A stretch of DNA of 64,000 bases, taken from positions 40,440,811 through 40,504,810 of the forward strand of contig OY744614.1 in assembly GCA_963556255.1 (NCBI GenBank), read 5' to 3'. This stretch comes from Allolobophora icterica. Taxonomy: Eukaryota; Annelida; Clitellata; Crassiclitellata; Lumbricidae. Of this stretch, positions 1-37,234 are shown in pieces. Numbering within the stretch: position 1 is the first letter of the stretch; each line of letters starts with the position of its first letter. A program made the position numbers and the translations under genes. Under the pieces are notes generated by a model, which was not told where the DNA came from, made no database searches, and saw nothing but the letters and a program-made list of their open reading frames with translations.

Positions 1-386
1 ATTTTCTCAACAAGGAATTGATTTTGATTCGAGTCTGACTTGCAAAACTGCTAGCATTGAAATCAGCTGCTTGCAAATTTCGTTGACTTCAGTTTGCAAA
101 ATACGGATAGAATGTTCAAACCCTTCCCCAGTCTTTTTTCTACAATTCCCACACTGTATACAATTGTAGAGTGTTGGGCTAATTCTGGGACGGATGCCAT
201 GGTGGAGTTGCAGGTTCCCATTGAAGTCCAAGGCTGAGATTTATCAAATAAAATAAAATTGACATTTGTTAGTTCGCAAAGTAGTCACACTGTATGAGGT
301 TGTAATGAATTGTAGAAAGGATGGGGAAATGAAGACTTGAGAAAGAAAAAATTCAGTTTCTGGTTAGGGAAACTAGCAGACCTTTC
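1..386. other. Non-coding, nothing recognised
   Basis: No exon, RNA gene or repeat was recognised. Probably an intron of the vav gene. Confidence 0.5.
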
Positions 387-642
387 ATTTATTTTATTTA
401 TTTATTCCGGATATTTCTATAGCGCCTCTCGAAGTCAACTACTACTCAGAGGCGCTCCCGACTACAGCATTTGATACTGTGCCGGAATTTTCACGCCGAA
501 GCGCCACGAGCAATTGCGAGTGAAGGACTTGCCCAAGGTCCGTACGCAGCGGCTACAGTGGGATTCGAACCTGCAACCCTCCGGTCACAAGGCGCCGAAC
601 TTACCACTGAGCCACCACGCCCCACTGAGCCACCACGCCCCA
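387..642 (-). mobile_element. tRNA-derived SINE, copy 1
   Basis: The minus strand runs from a tRNA-like head (A box TGGCTCAGTGG, B box GGTTCGAATCC) through a body with GCAATTGCGAGTGAAGG to a hairpin AGCGCCTCT...AGAGGCGCT, TATAGAAAT and an AAAT-repeat tail. An 18-bp tandem duplication lies at the head (about 607-642). It differs from copy 2 at about three positions. Confidence 0.9.
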
Positions 643-2855
643 CTGCTTTCACTACTAAGCTCGTTAGCGCTTTTGACAGGTTCCAAAGATGCACTTTATA
701 ATTAAGTCCAGATACATACATACAACTCATGACACACTTTATGATATTTACACAGTTAGGCCTGTCTTGACTTTTTCTTCATTTATCCATTGTTGGATTC
801 AATAATGTTTACTGTTTAGAATATAAATTGTATAGTCTGATTGTGGGGCACGGTAGTTGATTTTGTTTGAAATCTCACTTTGTAATTTGCGGACACCTCC
901 CCAGAGATGGTTACTGTGTTGGGACCATGAGCAAGTTCTTCTCTTGTTGCTAAATGGCCTAACACAATTGAACTTCCTATAATTGCCCCAGTGTGTATAA
1001 AAATTATGTATAAGTTGTCTTTAATGACCAGTGGCAGTTGTGGCAGCTGTAGACTACAGTGGGTGGGCATTTTTTGCATAATTGTTTATTTGCCTTTTCT
1101 CTGTTTATTTGCCTTTTCTACTGTTCGTTGTAAACAACATCACATGTTTGTTTCTCTTTAACACAGTCCCACTAACTGACCTGTTAAAATATGACTGTTT
1201 GTCTTTCCTGCATATTGATACCTCACCATTTATTAGAGACTGGTGTATTTTAAAGTCTGGTGTTTTTTTGACCAAATAGTTGCTGCATCGTTAATGCCTG
1301 CTGGAGACCAGCTTTTTATTGCGACCCAATTGTTACCAGAAGTTTTAAGGCTGCATCTTTGTCTGGCTATAGGCCACAACAAATGCCCTCTATTATTAAA
1401 GTTCTGTTAATGTATATACAAATATGCCAACAAATATCTGCTGCCTCAAGACATTTACTTTGCATTTGTATACATCTTAGATTTTTGCCTGGGACATAGG
1501 TAGGGCACTTTCTCAGACATTACAAAACTCGTGTCTGTTTTACAGACACAAACTCGCTTCAATTTTCTAGCTAAGGTCCTTGCAAACAACCTCAAAAATC
1601 AAATCCAATGGTTTGTGCAATCCTAAGTATGATCCTGGCACTGGTAGAAGCTCCGAACCTGATTAGCTGCATTTCAGATTCATAATTATAGTAAAGTAAA
1701 AAAGAAATAGGAACCAAGATGGCTACACTGCCCAGAAAGAGTCTGCTTCATCAGCTGAATAATAATCAGCGTTGAACAAGGCATCGTTTCAGATCAGTGC
1801 AGTCCATGAGTCAGAATATTGCTACACAGTGTAGATATAAAAACAGTTGGTCAGACTACTTGAAATCAGATATCTTTTTGCAGGCAGACAATGCAGACAA
1901 TGTTCATGAATGTTTTAATTTTTTACACAGACATGTATATCCTGTTCAGGGGTCAGGTCTCGACCCCTCCCATCTCAGTTGTTTTGTGTGCAACATATTA
2001 CAACATTAGAATTTGACCTGTGTTCATGTACTGTGGTAATCTGTAAAAAATTTCATCTCCCCCAGCACTTTTTGACAACTAAAACACTGGTAGGGAGGAT
2101 GACTGGGTGGCCTTGTGGCTCAGAGCCTTGCCTCTTTAACCTATACAGCTAGTCCTTAGCACACAATGACTATTTGTAATTGGTTTATGTCTTGCAATTA
2201 GTTGGTGAACTTACTGATAAGTTCTGTGTATTCTATCATTCTATGAGTGTTTAGTGTCATTCATGTCTAAACCTAGACCCATCTATTTCAGCTTGATTAC
2301 CCACTACAGCTTAACTTCTTGTCTCCCTGACTTGTCAGATTTTTACCCAGTTTCTCCAGTGGATTGGAATATTTTGGCTAGGGTGTCACTTGATGAGAGA
2401 ACCAGTTGATACCTTACGCATTGGGATAACGATGCTTTGGAAGACATTAGACTGTATTAGAGTAATGGCCTTATGTGCCTATCATTATCAGACCATTTGG
2501 CGGCGATGGGTACGAATAAATGATCTCCATCGTCCTCGGTCATTTGTCAAGTCTATTGCCCCATTAGTGTTAGTCCAAGTGATGTTGCCTATACAGTTGA
2601 GAAATTCCTCTTTGCCTGTTTTCTGTAAAGGCTTGCAGACCATTTTGTTTGACTGTGGTTTCATTGCGTTAGGCCGTGAGCACCTCTGACGAATCTCTAT
2701 TGCAGTGGTGCTACATAAATTTGCAGTGGTGCTACATAAATTTGCTACTTCATCTGTGTACTGATATCGATTGGTTAAAGAAACACTGGTAGTGTGATTT
2801 TATCTTCCATAGGATGTTTTGATTTTGGCATTTTCTGTATTCCTGTTGTTTTTAG
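643..2855. other. Presumed vav intron
   Basis: I looked for the earlier CH exons and found none. Only a 21-bp duplication (AGTGGTGCTACATAAATTTGC-type, near 2704-2745) stands out. Confidence 0.5.
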
Positions 2856-27696
<24,841 letters not shown>

Positions 27697-28435
27697 CTGA
27701 TGAAAACGGGTTTCTTCTGTTTTTGCACATCGAGTGAAACTGCCTTCTCGTGTAAAACATTCCATTGTCTCTCGTGCCTTTCAAACAGGCAACTTCGCCA
27801 AGTGAAGAAGAACTGTTGGTTTTTAAAGCTGATCTGCTTACCAGATGCCCTAATTTTCAGCAAAACCACATGTATAAAATGCACAGAAGATCCCCTATGC
27901 TTGGGGACATCGGCCTTACCCTGACGGCCACGTTCGCTGTGCCTACATTGGACCCATCGGTGGCTACAATTTTCCACTGGTAGCGAAAGCGAGCTAGCTG
28001 TGGGCGCAGTGAATGTGGCCATCTGAGTGGAAAGTAACTTAGTCCAACCAACTCTTGTGGTGAGCAGGTAGTTGGATATAGAGCGCTTCTCGAAGGTCTC
28101 ACTGTATACTGTATTGATCGTAGCATTGGTTTTTGGCAGCTAGGATCCTGAAGACTGCAGATGAATTCGTGACCGGTTACTTTGCTGGAGAGGTTAAATG
28201 TTGTAACCCGCCTGAGTTGTACATATCGTCGGATGGTATTACCTGATTCCAGTGATCCCGTCTTTAATTTAAATTCTGTGAATCATTTAAATCAAAAATG
28301 TTAATCAAGAAAGAAAATTAAGATATTTCAGTATGCAATTCTGTTATTCGTTTATCAAAATTCCATCTTCTAAGTGGAAATGTAAAATTGTGTTGAGTCA
28401 TTTGCCATGAATTGCATCTTCAGTTGTAGGTTTGA
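27697..28435. other. Probable vav 3' UTR and downstream
   Basis: Follows the vav stop codon. No clear poly(A) signal and no other gene seen. A retroposon hairpin remnant (AGCGCTTCTCGAAGG) lies near 28081. Confidence 0.45.
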
Positions 28436-28449
28436 TTGTAGTTGTGATT

Positions 28450-28560
28450 GCAAATTTATGTAGCACCAGTTCAAGAGACACGGCTCAGAGGCAACACCAC
28501 TTCAAGAGACACAACCCAGAGGTAACACCACTTCAAGAGACATGACCCAGAGGTGCTCAA
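28450..28560. repeat. Short tandem repeats of a retroposon end
   Basis: Three units of ACACCACTTCAAGAGACA with CCCAGAGG follow ATTTATGTAGCACC. Resembles a duplicated SINE/LINE 3' end. Confidence 0.6.
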
Positions 28561-28807
28561 ATAGGAAGTCTAAGAAATGTTTCTGATTCATTTGTCAAAT
28601 AATCACATCTTCAAATAGGAAATTTCAAAATGCATGTGAGTCGTTGTTAAGAAAGGAATTGAAATTTGTACTCAGTGGACTGATGTCTTGGAGGTAATTA
28701 GATTAATGTGTAGATTCGCGGAGACCAGATTCGAGAAGATTTGATCGAAGATGAGGAACATGGATTTCCTGGGCTGTCCTGGTGATCGAAACCGGTCGTA
28801 TATATGC

Positions 28808-29065
28808 AATTGTTTACATATGTCATACGACTTCCTTTGCTTGCATATGTCATACTACTTCCTTTGTTTACATACTGCCTTTGTTTACATATGTCATACA
28901 TATTCCTTTTTTACATATGTCATACTGCCTTTGTTTACATATGTCATATATGTGCCTTTGTTTTCATGTGGCATACGACTTCCTTTGTTTACATTTGTCA
29001 TACTACTTCCTTTGTTTACATGTTTTGTACTACTTCCTTTGTTCACATACATGTGTGTCATACTG
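28808..29065. repeat. ~25-bp minisatellite
   Basis: About ten units of TTTGTTTACATATGTCATAC with TACTTCC spacing. It yields overlapping false ORFs. Confidence 0.9.
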
Positions 29066-29069
29066 ATTT

Positions 29070-29225
29070 ATACTGTTATCGTATTGTTTCTAGAAATTTA
29101 TAAAGCGCCTCTCGCAGAATAACTATTCAGAGGCGCTCTCAGCACAGAAGCCGCAGGGAAGTAGAAGCGTCTTTAGGGAACGCAAGACCTATGAGGAAAC
29201 GCCAGTTTGGCCCTGAGCAGTTATG
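29070..29225 (-). mobile_element. LINE/SINE 3' end, hairpin family E
   Basis: Plus strand GTATTGTTTCTAGAAATTTA, AAGCGCCTCTCGCAGAATAA, ATTCAGAGGCGCTCTCAGC, AGGGAACGCAAGACC and GCCAGTTTGGCCCTGAGCAG, shared with 37235 and 38530. Confidence 0.78.
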
Positions 29226-29304
29226 CTCTTATTGTTGAATTTATAACAGCTGCAGCTATTGTGTCGCAAAAGAGAACTGCCCAAGGCAATCAGATTTTAT
29301 GACA

Positions 29305-29440
29305 TACTCGGCTATATTGACTACACTGACCATACACTGTAGGTGGGGAGAGGACTGGCCACCTGCCTTTGTATCCCCAGGCTAAGAAAATGAAGTCCGT
29401 AACACTTCATACCCATGGCTGGCTTAAGGGACTGCACTTC
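29305..29440 (+). repeat. Interspersed repeat family G
   Basis: TACACTGACCATACACTG, AGGACTGGCCACCTGCC, CAGGCTAAGAAAATGAAGTC, TAACACTTC and AAGGGACTGCACTTC, matching 15675-15845 closely. Confidence 0.75.
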
Positions 29441-29574
29441 TTATTTTATGATTTATGTAATTATAGTGGCTGTGGATGGTTTGGGGGATCTAGTAATATT
29501 TCTGCAGCCAATTAGAAAATTGGTTATATATTCGGGGCATACATCTGCAGAGACTGTTACAGCTCTTAAAACGA

Positions 29575-29740
29575 GTGTTATAGTGAATAGCTAATTAAGT
29601 GAATAGCTAATTAAGTGAATAGCTAATTAAATGAATAGCTAATTAAGTGAATAGCTAATTAAGTGAATAGCTAATTAAGTGAATAGCTAATTAAGTGAAT
29701 ACGGTAGCTAATTAAGTGAAAAGCTAATTAATAGTTAATA
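29575..29740. repeat. 16-bp minisatellite
   Basis: About nine copies of TAGCTAATTAAGTGAA. Confidence 0.93.
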
Positions 29741-29879
29741 AAAAAACTTAATAACATACCTACCGGTAACTATTTTGCACTTGCATTGACTCTAGTTCAT
29801 ATTTTGAAATTTTTTAGTTGGAAGCAAGGAACAACTTAAGTATTTGTGTAATATTCAGTGTCTCATTGCAGAGGTTTAA

Positions 29880-30345
29880 TGTAATTGTAGTTGTAAATAC
29901 TACAATTTGTATAGCACCGTTAGTAGTCAGCTACTTCTAGGATGCTTCACACTGTTAGCTGTCAGCATTGTCAGCACAAATGCTCAAATGAGAACATGCC
30001 CCTTAAACTAGAATACTGAAGGATGCCATTCAAGCCAGTGGCTTGTGTTATCATTATGCCCTCTGCTCCAACTTCAAACTACAAAGCCGATTTTGTTATT
30101 ACCTGCAGTTTCGAAGATTTGCTCAACCTGTTTCTTATGTGCTCAGAATTTTGAATCCATAGTTTATTCATTTCGATGGTTTTTATTCATGTTTGGAACA
30201 TTTATTTTGAGATTGATGTTTTGTCGCGATGTTGTTACACGGTGCGTTCGAGAGGTTGTTAAAAACGTACTCAGAAATGTCTAGATGTCTCGGAAAGTCC
30301 TCACAGTCAAGAAATCAGCTCAGAGGACTGGTCAAGTCCAAATTA
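29880..30345. other. Intergenic, retroposon remnant only
   Basis: GTAATTGTAGTTGTAAATAC then TTTGTATAGCACC is a degraded retroposon tail. No gene seen. Confidence 0.5.
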
Positions 30346-30353
30346 GTCTAGAT

Positions 30354-30929
30354 CAGGGGTTCCCAACCTTATCTATGCCTCGCACCCCTTGGAAATATTT
30401 GATTAGCGCTTGCACCCCCTACAAAAGTCATATCACATTTGAAGACGACTAAGTCACATTTCTATTTTTTGAACCACAGACTGAACCAATACACTCATAC
30501 AGTACTGTGTGTAACAAACTGAACTAAAAATTAGTTTTTAACTCCGTGCATAAAATGCACATATAAATTCATAAAGCTACAAAGAATGCACTGGGGTTTT
30601 TACAAGTCATCATTTCCTGTTGTGCAAGTTAAACCAAAGCGCACATACTCATCATTCCATTTCCTTCTTTACAAATACTGCTCAGTAAGCATGCACACAT
30701 GCACACACAATTATTACAATTATTAATATCAAGTTTTGTTATAATAAAATAAATGTGACCTCACCTTCAATGCAAACAATTTTTGTAACGAGTTAATTTT
30801 GTGACATTTGTATAAACATGACGGAGTTTCTATCAGCCGATGAAAAAGTTTACCTACTCTTTCTCGCACCCCCTGAAATGCCATCTCGCACCCACTGGGG
30901 GTGCGGGCACTCCTGGTTGGGAACCCCTG
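30354..30929. mobile_element. hAT-type non-autonomous transposon (MITE)
   Basis: 576 bp with perfect 15-bp terminal inverted repeats CAGGGGTTCCCAACC / GGTTGGGAACCCCTG and an exact 8-bp target duplication GTCTAGAT (30346-30353, 30930-30937). No transposase frame. Both ends carry CTCGCACCCC blocks. Confidence 0.93.
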
Positions 30930-30937
30930 GTCTAGAT

Positions 30938-31684
30938 GTATGTGACCATGCCTCGGAGAGTCCTCGCAGTCTAAGAATCAGTGCACGAGAAATCAGCTGA
31001 GGACCAGTTAAGTCCTAAATAGTTTTTATGTTTAATTTCACAGAGGTGTTCAATATCTCACTGGAAATGTCTCGTCTGAAACATAACTGACTAATTTTGT
31101 GTGTTTAAAGTCTGTTTAGTTCACCTCAGAAAGCAAATTATTAGATTTTGCCAGTGGTAACTTTTCCAGTTTTCTTTGTGGTTTTAAAATTATCTATGAA
31201 TCGTATATAGCACCAGTGTGGCTATTGCATGCAGCGCTTTTTGAGGTGTTTCTAAGGCTAGTAAGATTAGTCTTGGTACATACATATACGAAAAGCACAC
31301 ACATCCATGTATACATAATACATACATTCTTGCATGCCTGCAACATACATACAGACTTACATGCATACTGTACATACATACATTCCGAGTTGTGGTTCCA
31401 ATGTATGTTGAGAGGGTTAGATAAGGCGTATTGTTCATTATATGTTATTGCACTCCAGAGGAATATTCTTCCGATCCATGCACCAGTTTCTGTAGAATTA
31501 TTGCGTGTCTATCATTTTAAGACCGCAATTACACTGTCGTCCTTGCATCGCAGAAGTTGTACTTTCTATCGTTGATGATGTATCTAATGTTGGTGTTTTG
31601 CCTACCATGTTGATTGGGTTCATGTTAAACAGGCATTTGTAAGATGGTTTTTCTGTTAGAATCCCGCTTGTCTAAGTGGGACTC
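30938..31684. other. Intergenic, nothing recognised
   Basis: Only short TACA runs near 31280-31385. Confidence 0.5.
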
Positions 31685-31687
31685 TAA

Positions 31688-31808
31688 GGGGTCATCCATA
31701 AAGGACGTCCACAATGAGGGGGAGGGAGGGGTTATCGAAATGCGGACATGGGGGAGGGAGAGGTCCAAAGTAGGTAATATTTTGCGGACGTTCTTTATGG
31801 ACGACCCC
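31688..31808. mobile_element. Harbinger-like MITE, short
   Basis: 121 bp flanked by TAA on both sides (31685-31687, 31809-31811). Inverted ends GGGGTCATCCATAAAGGACG and its near-complement GTTCTTTATGGACGACCCC. G-rich interior. Similar ends at 41155-41595. Confidence 0.8.
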
Positions 31809-31811
31809 TAA

Positions 31812-31985
31812 CCCGCTTCAGCTGATCCTCTGTCTGGTCTCTGTGACAACCAGACTCGGGCATTCACTTGGCATCCCTGGACAACCCCTCTGAGTTGACG
31901 CAGCGCTTGTGAATAAGCTGGTGCTCTGTGCTTAGCTTTAGAGTAGCACTTTAGAAATTTGAAGGTTACGATTATGAAAAGAGTG
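31812..31985 (+). repeat. Interspersed repeat family D
   Basis: Opposite orientation to 3610-3815: GACGCAGCGCTTGTGAATAA, GCTGGTGCTCTGTGCTTAGC, TTTAGAGTAGCACTTTAG and a tail-side ACGATTATG. Confidence 0.72.
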
Positions 31986-32567
31986 TGTAAACGCAAAATG
32001 TAACATTGATGAGTTGCAGTGCGAGCAGGGATCTCAACCCAGGTGCTTTTTCTCACTAGTGACTTGTAAGCTTTACCTAGATTGGTCTTAAATTGTTTGC
32101 ATACAGATGAAACCTTCTTTTTGATGTGCACTTATCGTACACCACATGTTGTACACCACAGTATACTGTAATAGAACAAATCTAAACAACCAGGATAATT
32201 AGTTTCACATGTAGGCCTACATCTTCACTTTCACACAAACCACCACAGACTGCCTCTCTGTCTTACAGACTGGTCTACTGGATTACGGCTTGTTTTTGGT
32301 GCGCCATCAGTTGATGCCTTGTGCATTAGACACCAGCACAATAGAAATTACAATTACACATCCTGCAATGTTGGTTATCTCCTGCAGCCATGCAAGAATG
32401 CTCTTCCTGCATAAGAAAACCTGAGTTCACTAGCCTAAATTCTGTCCTGTGTGACATAAAACCATCCATGCCTCTGCCGCCGCCCTCCCCTCCCCTCCCC
32501 CGACCCATACATCCAAATTCACTAGGTTCATAGCTGACCATTATGCCTCTGCATGTTGACATCTATA
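31986..32567. other. Intergenic, nothing recognised
   Basis: No gene-like pattern; small C-rich and GGGGAGGGG stretches only. Confidence 0.5.
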
Positions 32568-32794
32568 GGCGTAACTTTGTTTTGTTTACTGTGGTGTCCG
32601 TTGTCAACACTTTTTGACCTGTTGTGTTTGGAAAGTAGTTGTGAAAGCGAATGTAAACTTCTACTTTGTTATCTGCGAGTGACCGACAAAGCATACTGAA
32701 TGCGAAGGAGAGGGAGGGTGAGAGAGTGGGGAGGTAGAAGGGAGGGGAGAGGGAGGGGAATGGTCACAACCACTTTATCGGGCAAAGTTACGCC
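32568..32794. mobile_element. Possible MITE with GGCGTAACTTTG ends
   Basis: GGCGTAACTTTG and CAAAGTTACGCC bound 227 bp with a GGGAGGG-rich interior. GGCGTAACTTTGG also occurs singly at 46743. No clear target duplication. Confidence 0.5.
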
Positions 32795-33320
32795 CTTGGA
32801 GACAACTAGTGACAGTTACGTCAAAGCTATCAACCTGCCCTACTTTAGATAATTGTAACTTTTCCTTCAGGTCTTGCCTGTTTTGTTTATCGGTTGCATG
32901 AATATCCCTTAACTGATTTAAATCTTTTTCGTAATCGAGTATAACTAATTCTGTAATCTATGTATAGTTGGTTTAACAGAATTATTATAAATCAGGTTGT
33001 CCATGAATTGTTTTTGTACAGTTGCATAGAAGATATCCACACGGATTTATTTTGCGATCATTTTGCATGAACGACAGCGAGAAAAACTTATTATTCTGTC
33101 CTATTTTGTATATTTTATAATGTATGTACAGAGTGGCAATGCAATAAATAAATAATCCTTTAAGTGACACGGACTCTAAATCTTTGTATTGAATGCAATT
33201 CCATTTTGTTTCAACTGTCAGTCTCGAATTTGTCTCTATAGTCATCGAGACTTTTTCCAACACCGACCCTACTTTGAGGGCTGCTGCTAATGCATATGAG
33301 GTCAACGTATAACCAGGTTG

Positions 33321-33321
<1 letters not shown>
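32795..33321. other. Intergenic, nothing recognised
   Basis: AT-rich sequence without a coding signal. Confidence 0.5.
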
Positions 33322-33390
<69 letters not shown>

Positions 33391-33420
33391 GCACGCACGC
33401 ACGCACGCACACACACACAT
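33322..33420. repeat. CA microsatellite
   Basis: CA repeat with an internal CACG block. Confidence 0.95.
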
Positions 33421-33629
33421 TTAAATACATATATATTCTGGTAGCTCCTCTGTGGATCACATTTTATACTTATTACCCCATGGTGCACAGGCTCTATTTA
33501 TCACCCCAGGCTTTCCACTGGAAATTGAAGTCTCAACTCTTTACGAATTCTTACCCCAATCCATCCGATTCCCCGCCTTCCAAGTTTTATTGCCCTCAAC
33601 GAAACCCGCCTTCTCAGCTGCAGGAGTAT

Positions 33630-33960
33630 ATATATATGGCTACAGCCATTGTGGATTTCTTAGATCTGAAGACGGCTTTTGACTCCGTAGATTGCACAGC
33701 TCTCTGGAGATTGCTTCTCTCTTTTGGATTTGGGGAGGATCGCGGACTTAGACAGACAGAAGGACAGATAGAGAGAGAGGGGGGGAAGGAGAGGGAGATT
33801 TGCATTGAAGCTGTGAGCGCTGTACGTATTGACGGCGTAACTATCTGGTTTAGTGGGGAAAGTGTCTATAGACGTATCGCGGACCCAGCTGGTTTTGCCG
33901 CCAATTGATCAAATCGTGATGCAGACTTTTGCCGAAGGACATCTCACAGCCATTGCTTTG
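33630..33960 (+). pseudogene. LINE reverse transcriptase fragment
   Basis: Encodes ATAIVDFLDLKTAFDSVD then ALWRLLLSFGFGE, matching the LINE RT motif DLKKAFDSVDR..LW..L...G. Downstream reading is degenerate. It lies next to a CA microsatellite. Confidence 0.7.
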
Positions 33961-34077
33961 CAGACGCAGCGGACCTGAACTTAGCCGATAATAATTGTAA
34001 TGGAGCATTTATACAGCGCCGCTCAAAGAGCAAAGCAAATCAGAGACAGTCTCTTCGCTAGACTATGTGATGTAATT

Positions 34078-34125
<48 letters not shown>

Positions 34126-34150
34126 GACAGAGACAGAGACCGAGAGAGAC
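34078..34150. repeat. GA and ACAG microsatellites
   Basis: GA run followed by ACAG units. A retroposon hairpin remnant (TTATACAGCGCCGCTCAAAG) precedes at 34008. Confidence 0.88.
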
Positions 34151-34195
34151 CAGTGGGGAACCAACGGACACAGTGGACCAACGAATGATGAATGA

Positions 34196-34278
34196 TGTGG
34201 TCTTTCTTGCCCCTCTGACACGACGCACCGCGCGCGAATAAGCTGGTGCCCTCAGCTGAGCTTTTACGTGGTTTAGGT
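34196..34278 (+). repeat. Interspersed repeat family D, fragment
   Basis: CCCCTCTGACACGACGCACC, GCGCGAATAAGCTGGTGCCC and GCTGAGCTTTTACG match the family. Confidence 0.65.
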
Positions 34279-34394
34279 GACGGAGGAGAAATAGAATGAG
34301 AACCAGGTGAAGGAGAAGCAGAAAGAGAAGGAACAAAAGGAGGAGCAGAATGGAAAGGAGGAGCCTTTGGAGTAGGAAGAGAGAGGCACAGATA

Positions 34395-34520
34395 CTTGCT
34401 TAGTACTTAGTACTTACTTACTTGGTCCTTCCGGTGCAGGTCTGCACATCGGGCGACGCATCTCCTCCACTCTCCTCTGTTCACTGCTAGCCTCTCCGCC
34501 TCCTCCCACGTCAACTCCAG
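34395..34520 (-). pseudogene. LINE ORF2 C-terminus with AAGT tail
   Basis: The minus strand encodes LELTWEEAERLAVNRGEWRR then CVARCADLH, a common LINE ORF2 C-terminus. It runs directly into an AAGTAAGTACT-type tail at 34398-34431. Confidence 0.7.
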
Positions 34521-34584
34521 ATATCAATTGAGGCACATATAGAAGAGAAAAACGATCAGTTAGAGGAGAAAGAAAGAGATTGTT

Positions 34585-34670
34585 AGGAGGACGACGGGGA
34601 CGAGGACGAGGAGAAGGACGAGGAGGACGAGGACGAGGAGGACGAGGAGGAGGACGAGCAGCAGCAGCGT
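34585..34670. repeat. GACGAG-rich repeat
   Basis: Degenerate GAC/GAG/GGA triplets. Confidence 0.85.
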
Positions 34671-35689
34671 GTGTCGCTTCCTCTAATCTTTCTGGAGACG
34701 GACGCCATAGACGTTATCCTAATCGGTGCGATTCAGTCGACTGCGACGCTGATAACGAGACAAACGCACTGAACTAAATGAATTTCGATTTCTACTCCGT
34801 CCATGCGAATGCAGGACACTACAGACAGAAGCAGTTGTTCGAATGATTGACCACACATGCTCTGCAACGGTCGATGACAGTGATTTAAACGCCGGTGACA
34901 AGGCCAACTCAGTTTTCTATCCTATCGGGTTCAGCGTACACGGCTGGATTTACCGGGCGATGATTGGACAGCCCTATACACCATAATTGAAGCCCAAGTC
35001 ACCAAATAAATTACCCTGGGGGTCGGTCGGTCAGTTTTGGCCCTGATTGAACCCCGGGAAGAAATACCCGACTATCAATCACACCCTTGCCCGCACGACG
35101 AAGTTGATAATGCGGAGTTCTTTGGCGAAGTTGCAATTAACATCAGTGATAAATAGCTTCTGTCTGAGGACGTTGTGTCGTAAGTCTCGTAACAAAGATT
35201 GTTAACGTCGCCCTACTTCTTTATCCAGGTTTAGCCCCTTTGGACTGGCACTACAAGAGTACCGCATTGGTAATTAAGCGGCTGACGGGAGAATAATTAT
35301 AATAGAAGTTTTCCAGCGTTTTATTCGTTTTGAGCGAAGCTCAACATACATACTTACATACAAGATTGTAATAAGCTATAATCGGTAATAAATAAACTGA
35401 TTCGCCTGAGATAGCTCCCCACCGACAATCCAGCAATTATGTAGCCTATGTAGGCAAGCTGACACCCGGCTTTTCTCCGATGTATTGGGCTGTCCAGGAC
35501 ATGTCTTGCATGGATTATTACCTTCAAGAAAGAAAACTGTATAATTTATAGCATAGGCCTACCCTTCGGACAAGAACACATGACCGGATTTTACCCGCAG
35601 CTGATATATAGCTTAATGAGACAGACTTTCTTGGTTAGGATGTTGTATTTGAATTTAACCGGAAATTGTAACTTGCAAACTGCTAATTT
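34671..35689. other. Intergenic, nothing recognised
   Basis: No gene-like or repeat pattern recognised on either strand. Confidence 0.5.
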
Positions 35690-35762
35690 ACATGTAATGT
35701 ACACCAGAGTATGTTTTGTCAACTGGTTAAAATGAAGAATATACTTACTTACTTACTTACAT
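35690..35762 (+). repeat. LINE 3' end with ACTT tail
   Basis: Ends GGTTAAAATGAAGAATATAC then an ACTT repeat (35741-35760), like 22660-22689. It abuts a TACA array. Confidence 0.6.
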
Positions 35763-35892
35763 AGCATACATACATCTCATACCTACATACAATACATGCA
35801 TACATACGTACATACATACATACATACATACATACATACATACATACATACATACATACATACATACATACATACATACATACATACATACA

Positions 35893-35926
<34 letters not shown>

Positions 35927-36050
35927 CATGCATGCATGCATGTATACATCCATGCATACACGCATACGTTTTTACGTACAAACATACATGCATACATATC
36001 ACATGCATTCATATATACATACATACATACATGCATACAACATATGGTAT
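35763..36050. repeat. TACA array
   Basis: TACA repeat, pure at about 35810-35925, then mixed with CATG units. Confidence 0.95.
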
Positions 36051-36064
36051 GTATGTAGGCCCTA

Positions 36065-36148
36065 TTACGGAGCGCCTCTGAGTAGGTATTATGTATCTTG
36101 AAGAGGCGCTATATCAAATCCTTAGAATGAAATCCTTAGAATGAATTA
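36065..36148 (+). repeat. Retroposon 3' hairpin tail
   Basis: AGCGCCTCT (36071-36079) pairs with AGAGGCGCT (36102-36110), then ATATCAAAT and a two-copy 14-bp tail unit AAATCCTTAGAATG. The body upstream was not recognised. Confidence 0.7.
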
Positions 36149-36444
36149 CATTGTCTGTGATACAATCGATGTACAGTCGTATCATATCGGACAGTCTTAC
36201 CATTTTGTGCTGCATCAAATACCCGGTTTAGTCTTATGTTACCCCGTGCAGCAATCAATGGATAATCTTATCACACTCCGTGCGGTTTGCAACAGCTTCC
36301 GGTAGAAAGCGCGCGGCAACTGGACTTCTTTCGCAGACGACTTCAGCGTCGGACCAACTGAAGTAGTTTCATCGAAGCGTTGCTGGTTCGAGGTTCAGTG
36401 GACGCTACAGGGTCACAGCCCTCCCTCCCACCGACAATTAAGAT

Positions 36445-36524
36445 CTCTGTGATGGCATTTACATCTCTGTGATGGCATTTACATCTCTGTGATGGCATTT
36501 ACATCTCTGTGATGGCATTTCCTC
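36445..36524. repeat. 20-bp tandem repeat, four copies
   Basis: ATCTCTGTGATGGCATTTAC four times, the last with one change. Perfect head-to-tail copies. Confidence 0.95.
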
Positions 36525-36639
36525 GGTTTTGATCGGATGAGAGCAATCTGGCATCATCATTATCGTCATCAGTTACAGCAGCAGCAGTTAAATGCAGCAC
36601 CGGCACCATGCACCGATGAAAGGTAATGACTGACAACAT

Positions 36640-36970
36640 CCTCTCAACTCTGTCCTCTGTCCTCTTCTGTTGTCCTCTCAACTCTGTCCTCTGTCCTCTT
36701 CTGTTGTCCTCTCAACTCTGTCCTCTGTCCTTTTCTATAGTCCTCTCATCTCTCGTCCGTTGTCCTCTCAACTCTGTCCTCTGTCCTCTTCTGTTTTCCT
36801 CTCAACTCTGTCCTCTGTCCTTTTCTATTGTCCTCTCATCTCTCGTCCGTTGTCCTCTCAACTCTGTCCTCTGTCCGTTGTCCTCTCAACTCTGTCCTCT
36901 GTCCTCTTCTGTTGTCCTCTCAACTCTGTCCTCTGTCCGTTGTTCTCTCAACTCTGTCCTCTGTCCTCTG
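36640..36970. repeat. CTCTGTCC minisatellite
   Basis: Higher-order units of CTCTCAACTCTGTCCTCTGT with TCTTCTGTTGTC. Strong pyrimidine bias. Confidence 0.93.
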
Positions 36971-37234
36971 ACATGAAGGACAAACGCATAAACTGAAGCA
37001 GGACCGTCGGGAGCAGACGAAAGGTACGGTTGGATGGATGAGCGGATGTTTGGGCGGAGATATTGGATGCAACGCCATCCGATGGTTTGAGACATCGTAT
37101 TCATCAATCAGTCAGCCATTGATCAGCAGTCGAAAGTACTGACGGAAGTTGATGGCGCCAAGGGGTAATATTTGAACGCGAGGGACACGTCTGACCTGTC
37201 AACGTCACAGGTAAGTCGGTTTTAAAATGCTATG

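Noticed and set aside
1797..2009. Candidate upstream vav CH exon
   Set aside because: Translation has no CH-domain similarity and no matching splice phase.
36445..36524. CRISPR-like repeat cluster
   Set aside because: Four direct 20-bp copies without spacers, in a eukaryotic genome.
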